This document shows positions 43,040 through 51,881 of a stretch of DNA of 64,000 nucleotides, one piece after another. This DNA comes from Roseburia sp. CAG:10041_57 (GTDB lineage Bacteria > Bacillota > Clostridia > Lachnospirales > Lachnospiraceae). The stretch is taken from NCBI GenBank assembly GCA_001916965.1, contig MNTL01000001.1, forward strand, positions 62,001 to 126,000. The letters run 5' to 3'. The notes below the pieces were generated by a model that saw only the letters and a list, made by a program, of their open reading frames with translations, was not told the DNA's origin and did not search any database. Position numbers and translations under genes: made by a program. Positions within the stretch are counted from its first letter, which is position 1. The number at the start of each line of letters is the position of its first letter.

Positions 43040-43423
43040 ATGTTGAATGAAGATACTTATTATTTACGATCCATATCGAAACGTAGAGCACGCCAGAAAC
43101 AGGTACGTCGCAATATTTTATTGCTTGTTATATCTGTATTGTTTATTTTTGTCAGTGTTTTCTTTGTTGCTTCTATTTCTACACAGGCGAGTGATAAAGA
43201 ACATATGCCTTCTTATAAGTATTTTCGGAGTATCGAGATTTCTTCCGGTGATACATTGTGGTCTATTGCTGAAGATAATATGGACGCACGTTATTATAGA
43301 CATACAGCAGACTATGTTGCTGAGGTGAAAAGAATGAATTCTCTGGATACTGATCAGATTATTGCGGGAAGTTATTTGATTATTCCTTATTATTCTACAG
43401 AGTTTGTCGGTTCCACAGATTGA
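43040..43423 (+). CDS. YneA-like LysM cell division inhibitor
   Basis: 127 residues from the ATG at 43040, chosen because GAGGAGG (43025-43031) is 8 bp upstream. It has a basic cytoplasmic start, one membrane helix (about 25-44) and a LysM domain (about 65-117: SGDTLWSIAED..., IIAGSYLIIP). In Bacillus the SOS gene yneA next to lexA encodes a small membrane LysM protein that delays division during DNA repair. The same divergent lexA order and the operators here support the same role. The reading frame is open further upstream, but that part covers the promoter. Confidence 0.88.
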   Translation: MLNEDTYYLRSISKRRARQKQVRRNILLLVISVLFIFVSVFFVASISTQASDKEHMPSYKYFRSIEISSGDTLWSIAEDNMDARYYRHTADYVAEVKRMNSLDTDQIIAGSYLIIPYYSTEFVGSTD

Positions 43424-43426
43424 TTT

Positions 43427-44497
43427 TTAATCTTCGTTTTTATTTTCTCGTAATCGAACGACATTAGCAGCCATCCTGCGGCGATCGTCTTCAATTGCTG
43501 CGTAGTGTTTCCTGGTTGTATTGACATCTTTATGACCCAGAACATCTGCAACCAGGTATATGTCACCAGTTTCACGGTAAAGGGATGTACCGTATGTACT
43601 ACGTAATTTATGAGGTGTTATTTTTTTCAGGTTTGTTACAAGAGAAGCATATTTCTTAACCAGTTTTTCAACGGCTCTAACGGAGATTCTTTTATTTTGC
43701 AGGGAGAGAAATAATGCATTTTCATTGCCTTCTGCAGGAATGATATGATTGCGTTGTTCTAAATAATCTAGAAGAGCAGTTTCTACTTCTTCACCAAAAT
43801 AGATTACAGCTTCGTAACCACCTTTACGACGTATTTTGATACCATTATTTTTAAAATCAATATCCTGTAGATCAATACCAACACATTCAGATACTCGGAT
43901 TCCGGTCCCAAGTAAGAGAGTAAGTAATGCAATATCCCTTACCTTGGTCTTCTGATGATAATAAAGCTGTTGTTTGGTCAGATTTTCACCAGATTCTACT
44001 TCATCTAATAAAAGAGCTACTTCATCGGCTTCTAAACGAATAATTTCTTTTTCGTGCAATTTAGGCATTGGCACTAATGCAGCAGGATTTTTTTCGATAA
44101 GTTCATTTCGGAAGAAATAATTATAGAAGCTTCGAAGGGATGCCAGTTTCCGGGCTTTACCACGTTCATCATTCATATATTCCTTCCCGTCCTTTACATA
44201 ATAGGAGCAATATTCCAGATATTCTTCAATATCCATTCTGGTGATCTGATCAAGAATATCTATTGTATATTCTTTAATATCTTTCTTACCGTAAATGGGA
44301 TTATTATCATGCAGATACTCAAAGAATACACGAATATCATAAGCATAGGCAACTCTGGTTCTGGAAGCTATATATTCTTGCATGCCTCTGAAATACTGTC
44401 CGCAGAAGGGAGGAAGAGTAGCGAGAATTTCGCGTAAATGCACGATATTTTCTTTGTTTTGCTGTTCATGATAATTAGTTGTATTATTCTTCTCCAT
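43427..44497 (-). CDS. Tyrosine recombinase of the Xer/integrase type
   Basis: 356 residues. An N-terminal SAM-like DNA-binding domain (about 30-140) precedes the catalytic domain with all six residues: R201 (GTGIRVSE), K225, H296 and R299 (HKLRSTYG), H322 (LGHKD) and nucleophile Y332 (HYAA). It could be the chromosome dimer resolvase or a lone integrase; no att site or phage genes are visible. It overlaps the end of the TtcA-like gene by 14 bp, so both are in one operon, and it converges on the yneA-like gene with only 3 bp between stops. Confidence 0.9.
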   Translation of the reverse strand: MEKNNTTNYHEQQNKENIVHLREILATLPPFCGQYFRGMQEYIASRTRVAYAYDIRVFFEYLHDNNPIYGKKDIKEYTIDILDQITRMDIEEYLEYCSYYVKDGKEYMNDERGKARKLASLRSFYNYFFRNELIEKNPAALVPMPKLHEKEIIRLEADEVALLLDEVESGENLTKQQLYYHQKTKVRDIALLTLLLGTGIRVSECVGIDLQDIDFKNNGIKIRRKGGYEAVIYFGEEVETALLDYLEQRNHIIPAEGNENALFLSLQNKRISVRAVEKLVKKYASLVTNLKKITPHKLRSTYGTSLYRETGDIYLVADVLGHKDVNTTRKHYAAIEDDRRRMAANVVRLRENKNED

Positions 44498-45215
44498 GAT
44501 TTATTGACCATCCTTCCATATTGCTGTTTAGAATTGCGGTAAACATTCTGTCTTTCACTCCGGGATTTTCACGGTTTAGTTGTTTTAACAGCTGATTGAT
44601 GTATTCACGTTTGGTATTTCCGTCTGCTGGGCAGGGACTCTTTACCACCGGTACATTATATTTATGTACAAATCCGATTACGTCAGATTCCTGCATATAG
44701 ATTAAGGGACGAATTACTGTCATGTCTGCGCGGTCAAGATATGTAACAGGAGAGAAGGTATGAAATCGCCCTTCATAGATTAAGGACAACATCATAGTAG
44801 TTACCACATCATCTTTGTGATGAGCGTAGGCTACTTTATTACACCCTAATTCTTTCATGGCATTATTTAGAGCACCTTTTCTCATTTTAGAACATAAGGC
44901 ACAGGGATTTTCTTCCTGACGTTCTTCAAATATAATTTTACCAATATCTGTTTTAATAATACTATATGGAACATCTAATTCCTGACATAGGGCTGTAATC
45001 TGGTCAAGATTCATATTTTGAAATCCAAGATCTATTGTTACAGCATGTAAAGAAAAGTATTTAGGGTAATAACGTCTGAGACCGCTTAAAGCATAAAGCA
45101 GGGTTAAACTGTCTTTGCCACCTGAAATACCAATGGCAATTTTATCGCCTTCCTCTATCATTTGAAAATCATCAATTGCTCGACGTACATGACTTATTAC
45201 TTGTTGTAGTTTCAT
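44484..45215 (-). CDS. TtcA-family tRNA 2-thiolation ATPase
   Basis: 243 residues from the ATG at 45215. The PP-loop is SGGKDS (31-36); Cys105 and Cys108 (CALC) and Cys195 (SPCPADG) are placed as in TtcA, which binds a 4Fe-4S cluster and thiolates cytidine 32 in tRNA. Bacterial TilS lacks this Cys set. The exact tRNA target in Clostridia is not established. It is divergent from the AI-2E family gene and upstream in an operon with the recombinase. Confidence 0.88.
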   Translation of the reverse strand: MKLQQVISHVRRAIDDFQMIEEGDKIAIGISGGKDSLTLLYALSGLRRYYPKYFSLHAVTIDLGFQNMNLDQITALCQELDVPYSIIKTDIGKIIFEERQEENPCALCSKMRKGALNNAMKELGCNKVAYAHHKDDVVTTMMLSLIYEGRFHTFSPVTYLDRADMTVIRPLIYMQESDVIGFVHKYNVPVVKSPCPADGNTKREYINQLLKQLNRENPGVKDRMFTAILNSNMEGWSINHGEE

Positions 45216-45286
45216 ATTTGTACTTTTCCTTCTTTCTGTTTTTATTAATTTTTTATGGAGAATAGGACGTATACTCTTAAAAAATG

Positions 45287-45295
45287 TGTTATAAT
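45287..45295 (+). promoter_or_regulatory. Extended -10 promoter for the AI-2E family gene
   Basis: TGTTATAAT (45287-45295) is a perfect extended -10; no -35 of note is found 17 bp upstream. Confidence 0.5.
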
Positions 45296-45372
45296 CATAC
45301 TTATAAAGCAAAATGAATTGCTAAAGAATATGATTAAGAGATAATTGAACACTTGCAGATTGGAGAGTATGA

Positions 45373-46794
45373 ATGCCTATGAATCAGGATAACAAAAATA
45401 AAAATTATATTCGGTGGGGAGTTACGGCTTTTCTCGTAATTCTTGCAAGTATGATTGCCTATTATATTATCTTTAATTTGGATAATTTTAAAGGAACAAT
45501 TGATAAAGTATGGGTAATTCTCATGCCGGTTACAGACGGATTGATTCTTGCATATTTGTTGACACCACTCTTGAATGTGATTGAGCGGAAGACAGTAAAG
45601 CCTTTTTTTGCATTTATAAGGTGTGAAGCCAAACATAAACAAATGCGTTTAGTATCCATATTGTTGACTATCATTCTTGTCGGTTCAATTACTTATGGAT
45701 TTTTTGCTATGGTAATTCCTCAAATAGTAAATAGTATACGAACTATTATCATGCAGTTTCCAAGTTATGTAGATACCTTGACTTACTGGATATCTAAATT
45801 GCTGGAGGATAATCCGGATATTGAAAATTTTGCCAATGAAATGATTTCCAAATATTCTACAGAATTTGAAGATATTATTAATGCCAAAGTTCTGCCACAA
45901 TTAAACAATATTATTGTAATGGTATCTACCGGTGTGTATTCTTTTTTTAAGGAATCTTGGAACTTCATTATTGGTTTCATTATTTCCATATATGTGTTAG
46001 CAAGTAAAGAGCTTTTTGCTGCACAATTCAAGAAAATCACATATGCATTTATTCCATTAGAGGCAGCCAACCGTTTTGTCAGCAATGTTCGTTTTTCCAA
46101 TAAAACCTTTGGTGGATTTTTTGTAGGAAAAATATTAGACTCTATCATTATTGGAATCTTGTGCTTTGTATGTACCAGCATTATAGGAACACCATTTAAT
46201 GTTTTGATTAGTGTAATTGTAGGCGTTACCAATATTGTACCATTTTTTGGACCGTTTCTGGGAGCAGTTCCTTCTTTAATGTTGATATTATTTATTGATC
46301 CTGTACAGGCACTGTATTTCCTGGTATTTGTATTCTTATTACAACAGGTAGATGGTAATATCATTGGACCAAAAATTTTAGGTAATTCCACAGGACTTTC
46401 CAGTTTCTGGGTCATTTTTGCCATCACATTATTTGGCGGACTATTTGGAATCGCAGGGATGATACTTGGAGTTCCGATATTTGCTGTAATCTTTGCATTT
46501 ATGAAATCCACTGTAGAATCCCGGCTTAATTTAAAAAATTTACCACCAGAAACATCTAATTATTTGAAATTACTTTATATAGAGGCTGATACAAAGAAAA
46601 TGGTAACATTCTCTGAAAAGGATAAAAAACCATTTTCTGAAATTACCAGAATACTGGTAAAGAGTCATGAGCATATAAAACAGCAGGAAATAGACTGGCA
46701 TAGTCTATATAAGATTATAAGCCATGACACAAAAAAAGATGATGCAACACAAAATACAGATACAGATGAAACAAATTCTGATACAAAAAAATAA
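45373..46794 (+). CDS. AI-2E family membrane protein
   Basis: 473 residues with about eight membrane segments in the AI-2E/UPF0118 pattern: an early pair, a long soluble loop (about 130-195), and the GVTNIVPFFGPFLGAVPS signature (about 285-302). A ~100 residue acidic C-terminal tail follows. Family members export diverse small molecules or ions; one was linked to autoinducer-2, others to Na+/H+ exchange, so the substrate is unknown. A strong bidirectional hairpin ends it. Confidence 0.88.
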   Translation: MPMNQDNKNKNYIRWGVTAFLVILASMIAYYIIFNLDNFKGTIDKVWVILMPVTDGLILAYLLTPLLNVIERKTVKPFFAFIRCEAKHKQMRLVSILLTIILVGSITYGFFAMVIPQIVNSIRTIIMQFPSYVDTLTYWISKLLEDNPDIENFANEMISKYSTEFEDIINAKVLPQLNNIIVMVSTGVYSFFKESWNFIIGFIISIYVLASKELFAAQFKKITYAFIPLEAANRFVSNVRFSNKTFGGFFVGKILDSIIIGILCFVCTSIIGTPFNVLISVIVGVTNIVPFFGPFLGAVPSLMLILFIDPVQALYFLVFVFLLQQVDGNIIGPKILGNSTGLSSFWVIFAITLFGGLFGIAGMILGVPIFAVIFAFMKSTVESRLNLKNLPPETSNYLKLLYIEADTKKMVTFSEKDKKPFSEITRILVKSHEHIKQQEIDWHSLYKIISHDTKKDDATQNTDTDETNSDTKK

Positions 46795-46803
46795 TAGTTA
46801 TAA

Positions 46804-46842
46804 TATAAAAGGCAAATCAGACCAAAGGATTTGCCTTTTATA
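46804..46842 (+). terminator. Terminator after the AI-2E family gene
   Basis: TAAAAGGCAAATC (46806-46818) and GATTTGCCTTTTA (46828-46840) pair perfectly with a 9 nt loop and a T-rich end. Confidence 0.85.
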
Positions 46843-47003
46843 ATTAGTATACAGGATTTGCACACTTTTTTCAATAATAAATTCGTTAAACTTGTCTTTT
46901 GCGAATAGTTACGCCCTTTTAACCAAGGGGCTCTCCAGCTAAAAATTCATCTATTAAGAGTCCCCAGGTTTGATTTGAACTATATTTAAGTCAGTAAAGA
47001 AAA

Positions 47004-48305
47004 TTATGCGTCAGGATTATCTATAATTCCAATAAATAGAGGAATCTGATTGTCCATGTCCATAATCATATACAGAAACGGTTGGTCGAAGGTAACATTT
47101 ACAGGTTGTTCTATATCCAGAGAGGTTGCTTCAACCATTGCAACTTCCGTGGCTGCAGCGGCTTCTGTACCTTCTTCATCCAGACGGATGTTGGCTTTTT
47201 GACGTACCAGATCAATATATAGATTGCCATCCTGCTTAGTTGTTCCTAAATCTGTAAAATCGGCTTTGGCTTCATCAAATGCAGTTTGCAGTCCCATATT
47301 AATTAAGCTGTCATTTAATATCTGATCAAATGTGATATCGAATTTGGGCAGCGTCAGGTTCATGTAGGTACTCTCCTGCTTCTCATTTAAGAGACTGGAG
47401 ATAGCTTCTGCTGTTAAGCTGCTGCAATAATCCCGTATGGATGTATTGCTTTTGGATTTTAATGCTATGAAAGCAAGATTACTGTCTGCATAGGGAAGAA
47501 TTACACCATCTACCTGATCATTTGCTAAATAATCAAAGTATACCTTATTCTGGTGCATCATTGCTGTTTCTTTCTCTTTTCCTTCCGTTGTGGTAAATGT
47601 TTGGTTATAGGTCATTTCATGGATAAAAGGATCACGCCAGGTACTCTTAAAGTATAATGTATTAAAAAGTACCAGTCTTGCTTTTTCATCCAGAGGCTTT
47701 TCTATCATTTTTTTTATCAGACCCTGTGTATGGTCGCTGACCCATTGATTCATCGCATCCATGGCTTCTGAAGTAGATAGATTGGCGTGATAAGCCTGCG
47801 CATCATAGAGAGAAGAAATGGTATTGAGCCACTCCTGCTTTGGAGTGAATTCGTCATCTATCCAGGCAGAATTAGACAAATTAAGTTTAAGATTCTCTGT
47901 GTCGTAAGAAAATCTATTTATCATATCATCAGATAATGTAGTCATTTCTCCGTTTTCACCCAGTAATTTCAGAAATTCATCTTTGGTTGCACCATTTGCC
48001 CCATTTCCCGCCATTGTTAAGGCAATATAGGCGGATACCGGTGATAAAACAGGATTAGTTGTGCCATCCAGGCTCTCCTGGAAAAGGCGATAACCAAAGT
48101 CATTGACAGGTGCATAGGTATTAATGGAATAATCAATATTTACTGATTCAGCAACGGTATCTGTTAAACATATCACCTCTGATTTCTGACTGCTGTTATT
48201 TGATGGAATAGTCACGCTGTCAGATGTGGAAGAATTTCCGCAGGCGCTAAGTAATCCGGTGATCAGTGTAGTTGTTAAAATAAATGTAAGTGTTCTTTTC
48301 TTCAT
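47004..48305 (-). CDS. Serpin-family lipoprotein
   Basis: 433 residues. A lipoprotein signal ends in LLSAC (C22), so the protein is tethered outside the membrane. The serpin fold is clear: NPVLSPVSAYIALTMAGNGA, LVLFNTLYFKSTW, LPKFDITF, and the reactive loop after E377-E378-G379-T380 with AAAA at 382-385. Counting from the hinge predicts P1 Ala393 and P1' Thr394, which suits elastase-like or subtilisin-like proteases. It is third in an operon after an ECF sigma factor and a probable anti-sigma factor. Gut commensal serpins are known to inhibit host neutrophil proteases; the target here is not known. Confidence 0.93.
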   Translation of the reverse strand: MKKRTLTFILTTTLITGLLSACGNSSTSDSVTIPSNNSSQKSEVICLTDTVAESVNIDYSINTYAPVNDFGYRLFQESLDGTTNPVLSPVSAYIALTMAGNGANGATKDEFLKLLGENGEMTTLSDDMINRFSYDTENLKLNLSNSAWIDDEFTPKQEWLNTISSLYDAQAYHANLSTSEAMDAMNQWVSDHTQGLIKKMIEKPLDEKARLVLFNTLYFKSTWRDPFIHEMTYNQTFTTTEGKEKETAMMHQNKVYFDYLANDQVDGVILPYADSNLAFIALKSKSNTSIRDYCSSLTAEAISSLLNEKQESTYMNLTLPKFDITFDQILNDSLINMGLQTAFDEAKADFTDLGTTKQDGNLYIDLVRQKANIRLDEEGTEAAAATEVAMVEATSLDIEQPVNVTFDQPFLYMIMDMDNQIPLFIGIIDNPDA

Positions 48306-48319
48306 AAAAATCCTCTTTT

Positions 48320-49135
48320 CTATTGTTCGTTTGCAAATCCAATTACATAGCCATATTCAGAATTTACAGGAAAATTCTGCAACTCTTCTTTCGTTAGTAT
48401 GCCACTCATTTGATAATCTGCTGATAATGTAACATCCAGATTAAGACTTTGCAGACGCTGACATTCCTGTGTAAGAAGATTCTGATTGGCTTCTGTATCG
48501 CCATAGACGTAATCAGCACTTTCAGTAGAATCATTTTCATAGGTAAATAGATTAATACGCACTTTATATGCATATGGCTCGTTTTCATTCTGTGATAGTG
48601 TTTCTTCAAGGTAGTGATACAGGAAATAGCTTCCTTTTGCCGGAGCACCATAACAATATATGGCATCCATATTACCAGGATATTCGGAGATAATCGTATA
48701 TGCAGACCAGTCATGTTGGGGTACAGTATCTGGCGCATTATTACTATCCTCTACTTCTGCCTGGAGCTGTGGAGCACTGTCTGTTGGCAAATTGCATTCT
48801 GTATCAGCTGACTCATCCATAAGATAAGCAGCTGGAGCTTCAGACACGGAAGCGTCATTTTCCTGTGAGAATGCTTCGGCAGGAGTATTATAGGCTTCAA
48901 TACCGTATGCAGCTACAGCGGATTCAGATGTATTCTGGGATGATTGATGCATCCGGTATGCTGAGATACTGACAGCGCCAATACATAGCAGACAGGCTGC
49001 CATGCTTCCCCATTTCAACCAAGGCTTTTTAGTGTACCATTTGGCTGGTGTGGAATCGGCTGTATTGATATAAGCCTCATGAATTAGGGCGTCATCAATA
49101 TCGCCGATGCTTTTTAACAAATCAGTTCCATTCAT
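48320..49135 (-). CDS. Probable anti-sigma factor (single-pass membrane protein)
   Basis: 271 residues, start overlapping the sigma-factor stop by 4 bp. A ~40 residue cytoplasmic region, one membrane helix (about 44-62), an acidic Ser/Ala-rich spacer and an extracytoplasmic domain of ~120 residues fit an anti-sigma factor that senses outside signals. There is no zinc-binding HxxxCxxC motif. The function is inferred from the position after the ECF sigma gene; the outer domain is not recognised. Confidence 0.7.
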   Translation of the reverse strand: MNGTDLLKSIGDIDDALIHEAYINTADSTPAKWYTKKPWLKWGSMAACLLCIGAVSISAYRMHQSSQNTSESAVAAYGIEAYNTPAEAFSQENDASVSEAPAAYLMDESADTECNLPTDSAPQLQAEVEDSNNAPDTVPQHDWSAYTIISEYPGNMDAIYCYGAPAKGSYFLYHYLEETLSQNENEPYAYKVRINLFTYENDSTESADYVYGDTEANQNLLTQECQRLQSLNLDVTLSADYQMSGILTKEELQNFPVNSEYGYVIGFANEQ

Positions 49136-49689
49136 AATGTAATCCCCTCCTTTTCTAAATAATCTCGAAGCTTGCCACGCAAACGAAATAACATGGATTT
49201 TACTTTGCTTTCACTAATATTCATATTCGCAGAGATATCGTGGATGGAATCCATATACCAGTAACGACGTATAAATATTTTACGTGCAGATTCTGGCTGC
49301 TCCCGAAGAAACTGACTGATTAATTGCCCTAATTCCTGAGATGCAAGCTTTTGCTCGCAGTCATTGGGACTTGTGATGCAATTTTCCAGTTCTGTACTAA
49401 GGGTAACAATTTCGGCATCACGCTTCTTTGCCTTTTGATAATCTAATTTACCGAAACAGAAATTTCTGGTGATTTTAGCCAGATAGGCAAAGAAATAGTC
49501 CGGACGTTTGGGAGGCAAGGTATTCCATGCGATATGATATGTATCATTGACACATTCTTCAGAATCTTCATGATTGTATAGAATACGCTCGGCTAATGTA
49601 TGAAGCTGTTTTCCGTATTTAATGGAAGTTTCGGCTATTGCCTGTTGTGAGCGATTCCAGTATAGTTCGATAATCTCATTGTCTTCCAT
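49132..49689 (-). CDS. ECF RNA polymerase sigma factor
   Basis: 185 residues with region 2 (about 10-80: ERILYNHEDSEECVNDTYHIAW) and region 4 (about 130-180: RRYWYMDSIHDISANMNISESKVKSML). No region 3. AAAGGAGG precedes the ATG. It is translationally coupled to the membrane protein downstream and co-directional with the serpin. Its promoter target cannot be read here. Confidence 0.93.
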   Translation of the reverse strand: MEDNEIIELYWNRSQQAIAETSIKYGKQLHTLAERILYNHEDSEECVNDTYHIAWNTLPPKRPDYFFAYLAKITRNFCFGKLDYQKAKKRDAEIVTLSTELENCITSPNDCEQKLASQELGQLISQFLREQPESARKIFIRRYWYMDSIHDISANMNISESKVKSMLFRLRGKLRDYLEKEGITL

Positions 49690-49789
49690 GGGGTTATCCT
49701 CCTTTGTTCGTGGTTATAACGCTTCTTACCTATATAGAGGGATTTTGATCGCTTTGGTTGCATTGCTGTGAAATATTTTTTATAAAAAC

Positions 49790-49833
49790 AACTGATACAT
49801 TAATTGCTTATTTAGCTTAATGTATCAGTTTTA
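49790..49833 (-). terminator. Terminator downstream of the Sel1-repeat gene
   Basis: AACTGATACATTAA (49790-49803) and TTAATGTATCAGTT (49817-49830) form a perfect 14 bp stem. The minus-strand side continues GTTTTTATA. Confidence 0.82.
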
Positions 49834-49855
49834 TATTTGCAACTGTTATTTAAGA

Positions 49856-51112
49856 TTATTCATAAAAAATAATTTTGGTGATGCATGTATCATTCCATTT
49901 CGCACCACTGAAAATACTTTGAATTGTGAAAGTCAGATTGTCTATCAACAAAGGATTTTCAAAGACAATATATTGTGGTTGCATGTCGTCTGTTAATTCT
50001 ACACATAAATCATCATCAAATATGGTAAAAGAAGCAACACGATTATTTTCAAAAAAGGCTTCCTCACTCGTCTGTTTTCCATTATAGATGCACATTGCAC
50101 TGACCATGACAGATGTATCAAAGGTAAAGTGAATGGATTGACCAATTCCACCATCTTCTTCTCCTTCCTGCCATGAAGTTCCTAAACTGGAATCCAACAG
50201 ATTTGTCGCACCATAATAATTTCCTTTGGAAGAAACGTATTCAGATGTGGAACTGATTCCTCTTACAGGAATTGTTTGAAAGCCCAGAGATTCAAAGACC
50301 GATTCAGATACTAAAGTATAAGTAACAGGTTCTTGAACTTCAATAGTTGGTTTTGTAACAACGACAGGTTGAGGCGCTGGCGTTTCTTTTTCTATGATTG
50401 TTACTTTGGGTTCTATTTTATACCGACCAGCGTAATTGCTATATTCATTCAATAAGTAAGAACCCAGAAAATAAACAGTACCGCATACAATCAGACACGC
50501 AATGACTATATAAAACGCAAAGGAAGTAAATTCTTTTCTGTTATTCTGTAGTAAGGATAACATTTCCCTGGCTTCTGTTTCATATTGTGGGTCTATCTTT
50601 TGCAACTCTGTATAATACTGACAGGATTTTGCATAATGTCCTAACTTTTTCTCAGCGGTAGCAAGTTTTAAGTAGGCATCTGTCAACACAGAATCATTCA
50701 ACAAGTCTTTAGAAGACATTGTATGAACAAAAATATCCAAATATTTAATTGCCTTGTGTACGTTTTTTATACATCCGGTTCCATATAAGTATAATTGCCC
50801 TAATATGTAGTACGATTCCACATAACCGTGTTTAGAGGCTTTTAATGCATAATGATAGGCTGCACAATAATCCTTAATATTCTTTGCATGTGAAATATGC
50901 CAGCTTGCTAACTGAATATAGGCATAGGTATCTCCATCTCTGGCTTTTCGCTGTAAAGCATCATAAGAATCTGTTTTGGATATGGTCTGACACAAATACT
51001 CTAAAACCATGTCCTCTTTGTCACCAGTTACATTTTTGTCTGATAAAGATTCCTTTAATAAATCTTCGATATCTATATATTTCTCTTCTTTTTTGGTAGC
51101 CTGACTCCCCAT
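49856..51112 (-). CDS. Sel1/TPR-repeat membrane protein with extracytoplasmic discoidin-like domain
   Basis: 418 residues from the ATG at 51112. The cytoplasmic part (about 60-185) carries Sel1/TPR repeats (AYHYALKASKHGYVESYYILGQLYLYGTG is typical, read as two overlapping stretches). One membrane helix at about 194-216 is followed by a Pro/Val-rich linker and a C-terminal beta domain (ATNLLDSSLGTSWQEG then GGIGQSIHFTF) like the glycan-binding domain seen in some NADase toxins and in discoidins. The protein could link a cell-surface ligand to inner protein contacts. No partner is adjacent. Domain names are from pattern memory. Confidence 0.72.
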   Translation of the reverse strand: MGSQATKKEEKYIDIEDLLKESLSDKNVTGDKEDMVLEYLCQTISKTDSYDALQRKARDGDTYAYIQLASWHISHAKNIKDYCAAYHYALKASKHGYVESYYILGQLYLYGTGCIKNVHKAIKYLDIFVHTMSSKDLLNDSVLTDAYLKLATAEKKLGHYAKSCQYYTELQKIDPQYETEAREMLSLLQNNRKEFTSFAFYIVIACLIVCGTVYFLGSYLLNEYSNYAGRYKIEPKVTIIEKETPAPQPVVVTKPTIEVQEPVTYTLVSESVFESLGFQTIPVRGISSTSEYVSSKGNYYGATNLLDSSLGTSWQEGEEDGGIGQSIHFTFDTSVMVSAMCIYNGKQTSEEAFFENNRVASFTIFDDDLCVELTDDMQPQYIVFENPLLIDNLTFTIQSIFSGAKWNDTCITKIIFYE

Positions 51113-51264
51113 AGTTCCCTCATTTCTGTGCGAAAATGCACACAGACAGCAAACGTTTTCAGTAACCAAATAATATATCAATATTTAGTATAGCAGTTTT
51201 GACAGATAGAAGCAACTAAGTTTTCAGACAATTTAGCTTTTCTGTTGATCTTGAAATATCCGGG

Positions 51265-51801
51265 TTACAGAATGGTTACCTGTTTATCAAAATCATATTC
51301 ATGAGGAGTCTTGTGATCTGTTTTATGACCTACTGCCAGTGCTATCTGGAAAGAATATCCTTCTGGTATCTGGAATGCTTTTGAAAAATAGTCCTTCTTC
51401 TCTCCATGTAAAGCATCATAGATACATCCAATGACCAGGTTACCAAGACCAAGGCTCTGCGCAGCCAGTGCCATATTTTCAACAGCGATACCTGCATCAA
51501 CCTGACTCCATCTAAAGCCATCCTCTGCGCTCAACAAAATAAGTACAGGTGCTTCATAGTAGAAATTGTGCGGCTGCTTTTCCTGACTGCGTAATCTTCT
51601 TTTCTCTTCGTCTAATTCTGATAAAACAGGATTGTCACCTTTTACTACTGTGAAATGAATCTCCTGTTTGTTCATACCGGTAGGTGCCATAAGACCTGCG
51701 TTCAAAACTGTATTTAATTCTTCCTGTGTAAGCTGTTCTGGGCTGTATGCTCTTGCAGAACTGCGTTCTTTTATTGTTGTTATTACCTGATTATTATTCA
51801 C
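51265..51801 (-). CDS. Nitroreductase family protein
   Basis: 178 residues if the GTG at 51801 is the start, which fits the family length. A longer frame from the ATG at 51897 overlaps the upstream gene and has no ribosome site. Family motifs are IKERSSARAYSPEQ, AGLMAPTGMNKQEIHF, DAGIAVENMALAAQSLGLG and the C-terminal VGHK. It binds FMN and reduces nitro groups, quinones or enones with NAD(P)H. It follows a serine hydrolase on the same strand. The start site is uncertain because even the GTG has a distant AAAGGA. Confidence 0.85.
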   Translation of the reverse strand: MNNNQVITTIKERSSARAYSPEQLTQEELNTVLNAGLMAPTGMNKQEIHFTVVKGDNPVLSELDEEKRRLRSQEKQPHNFYYEAPVLILLSAEDGFRWSQVDAGIAVENMALAAQSLGLGNLVIGCIYDALHGEKKDYFSKAFQIPEGYSFQIALAVGHKTDHKTPHEYDFDKQVTIL

Positions 51802-51881
51802 AGTGATACCACTTGTCCTTTCTAAATATATTGTGTTATATAACGTTTTAAAGCCGATCTCGAAACGGTGCACTGGTGGTT

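Noticed and set aside
45783..46511. A 242-codon open frame on the minus strand opposite the AI-2E family gene
   Set aside because: Low-complexity, Ile/Thr/Asn/Pro-rich product with no domain and no ribosome site; it mirrors the codon pattern of the real gene.
46940..46985. A tRNA T-arm-like string (GTTCAAATC on the minus strand) after the serpin gene
   Set aside because: No acceptor stem, D arm or anticodon arm can be folded around it; probably chance plus a small GGGG/CCCC hairpin.
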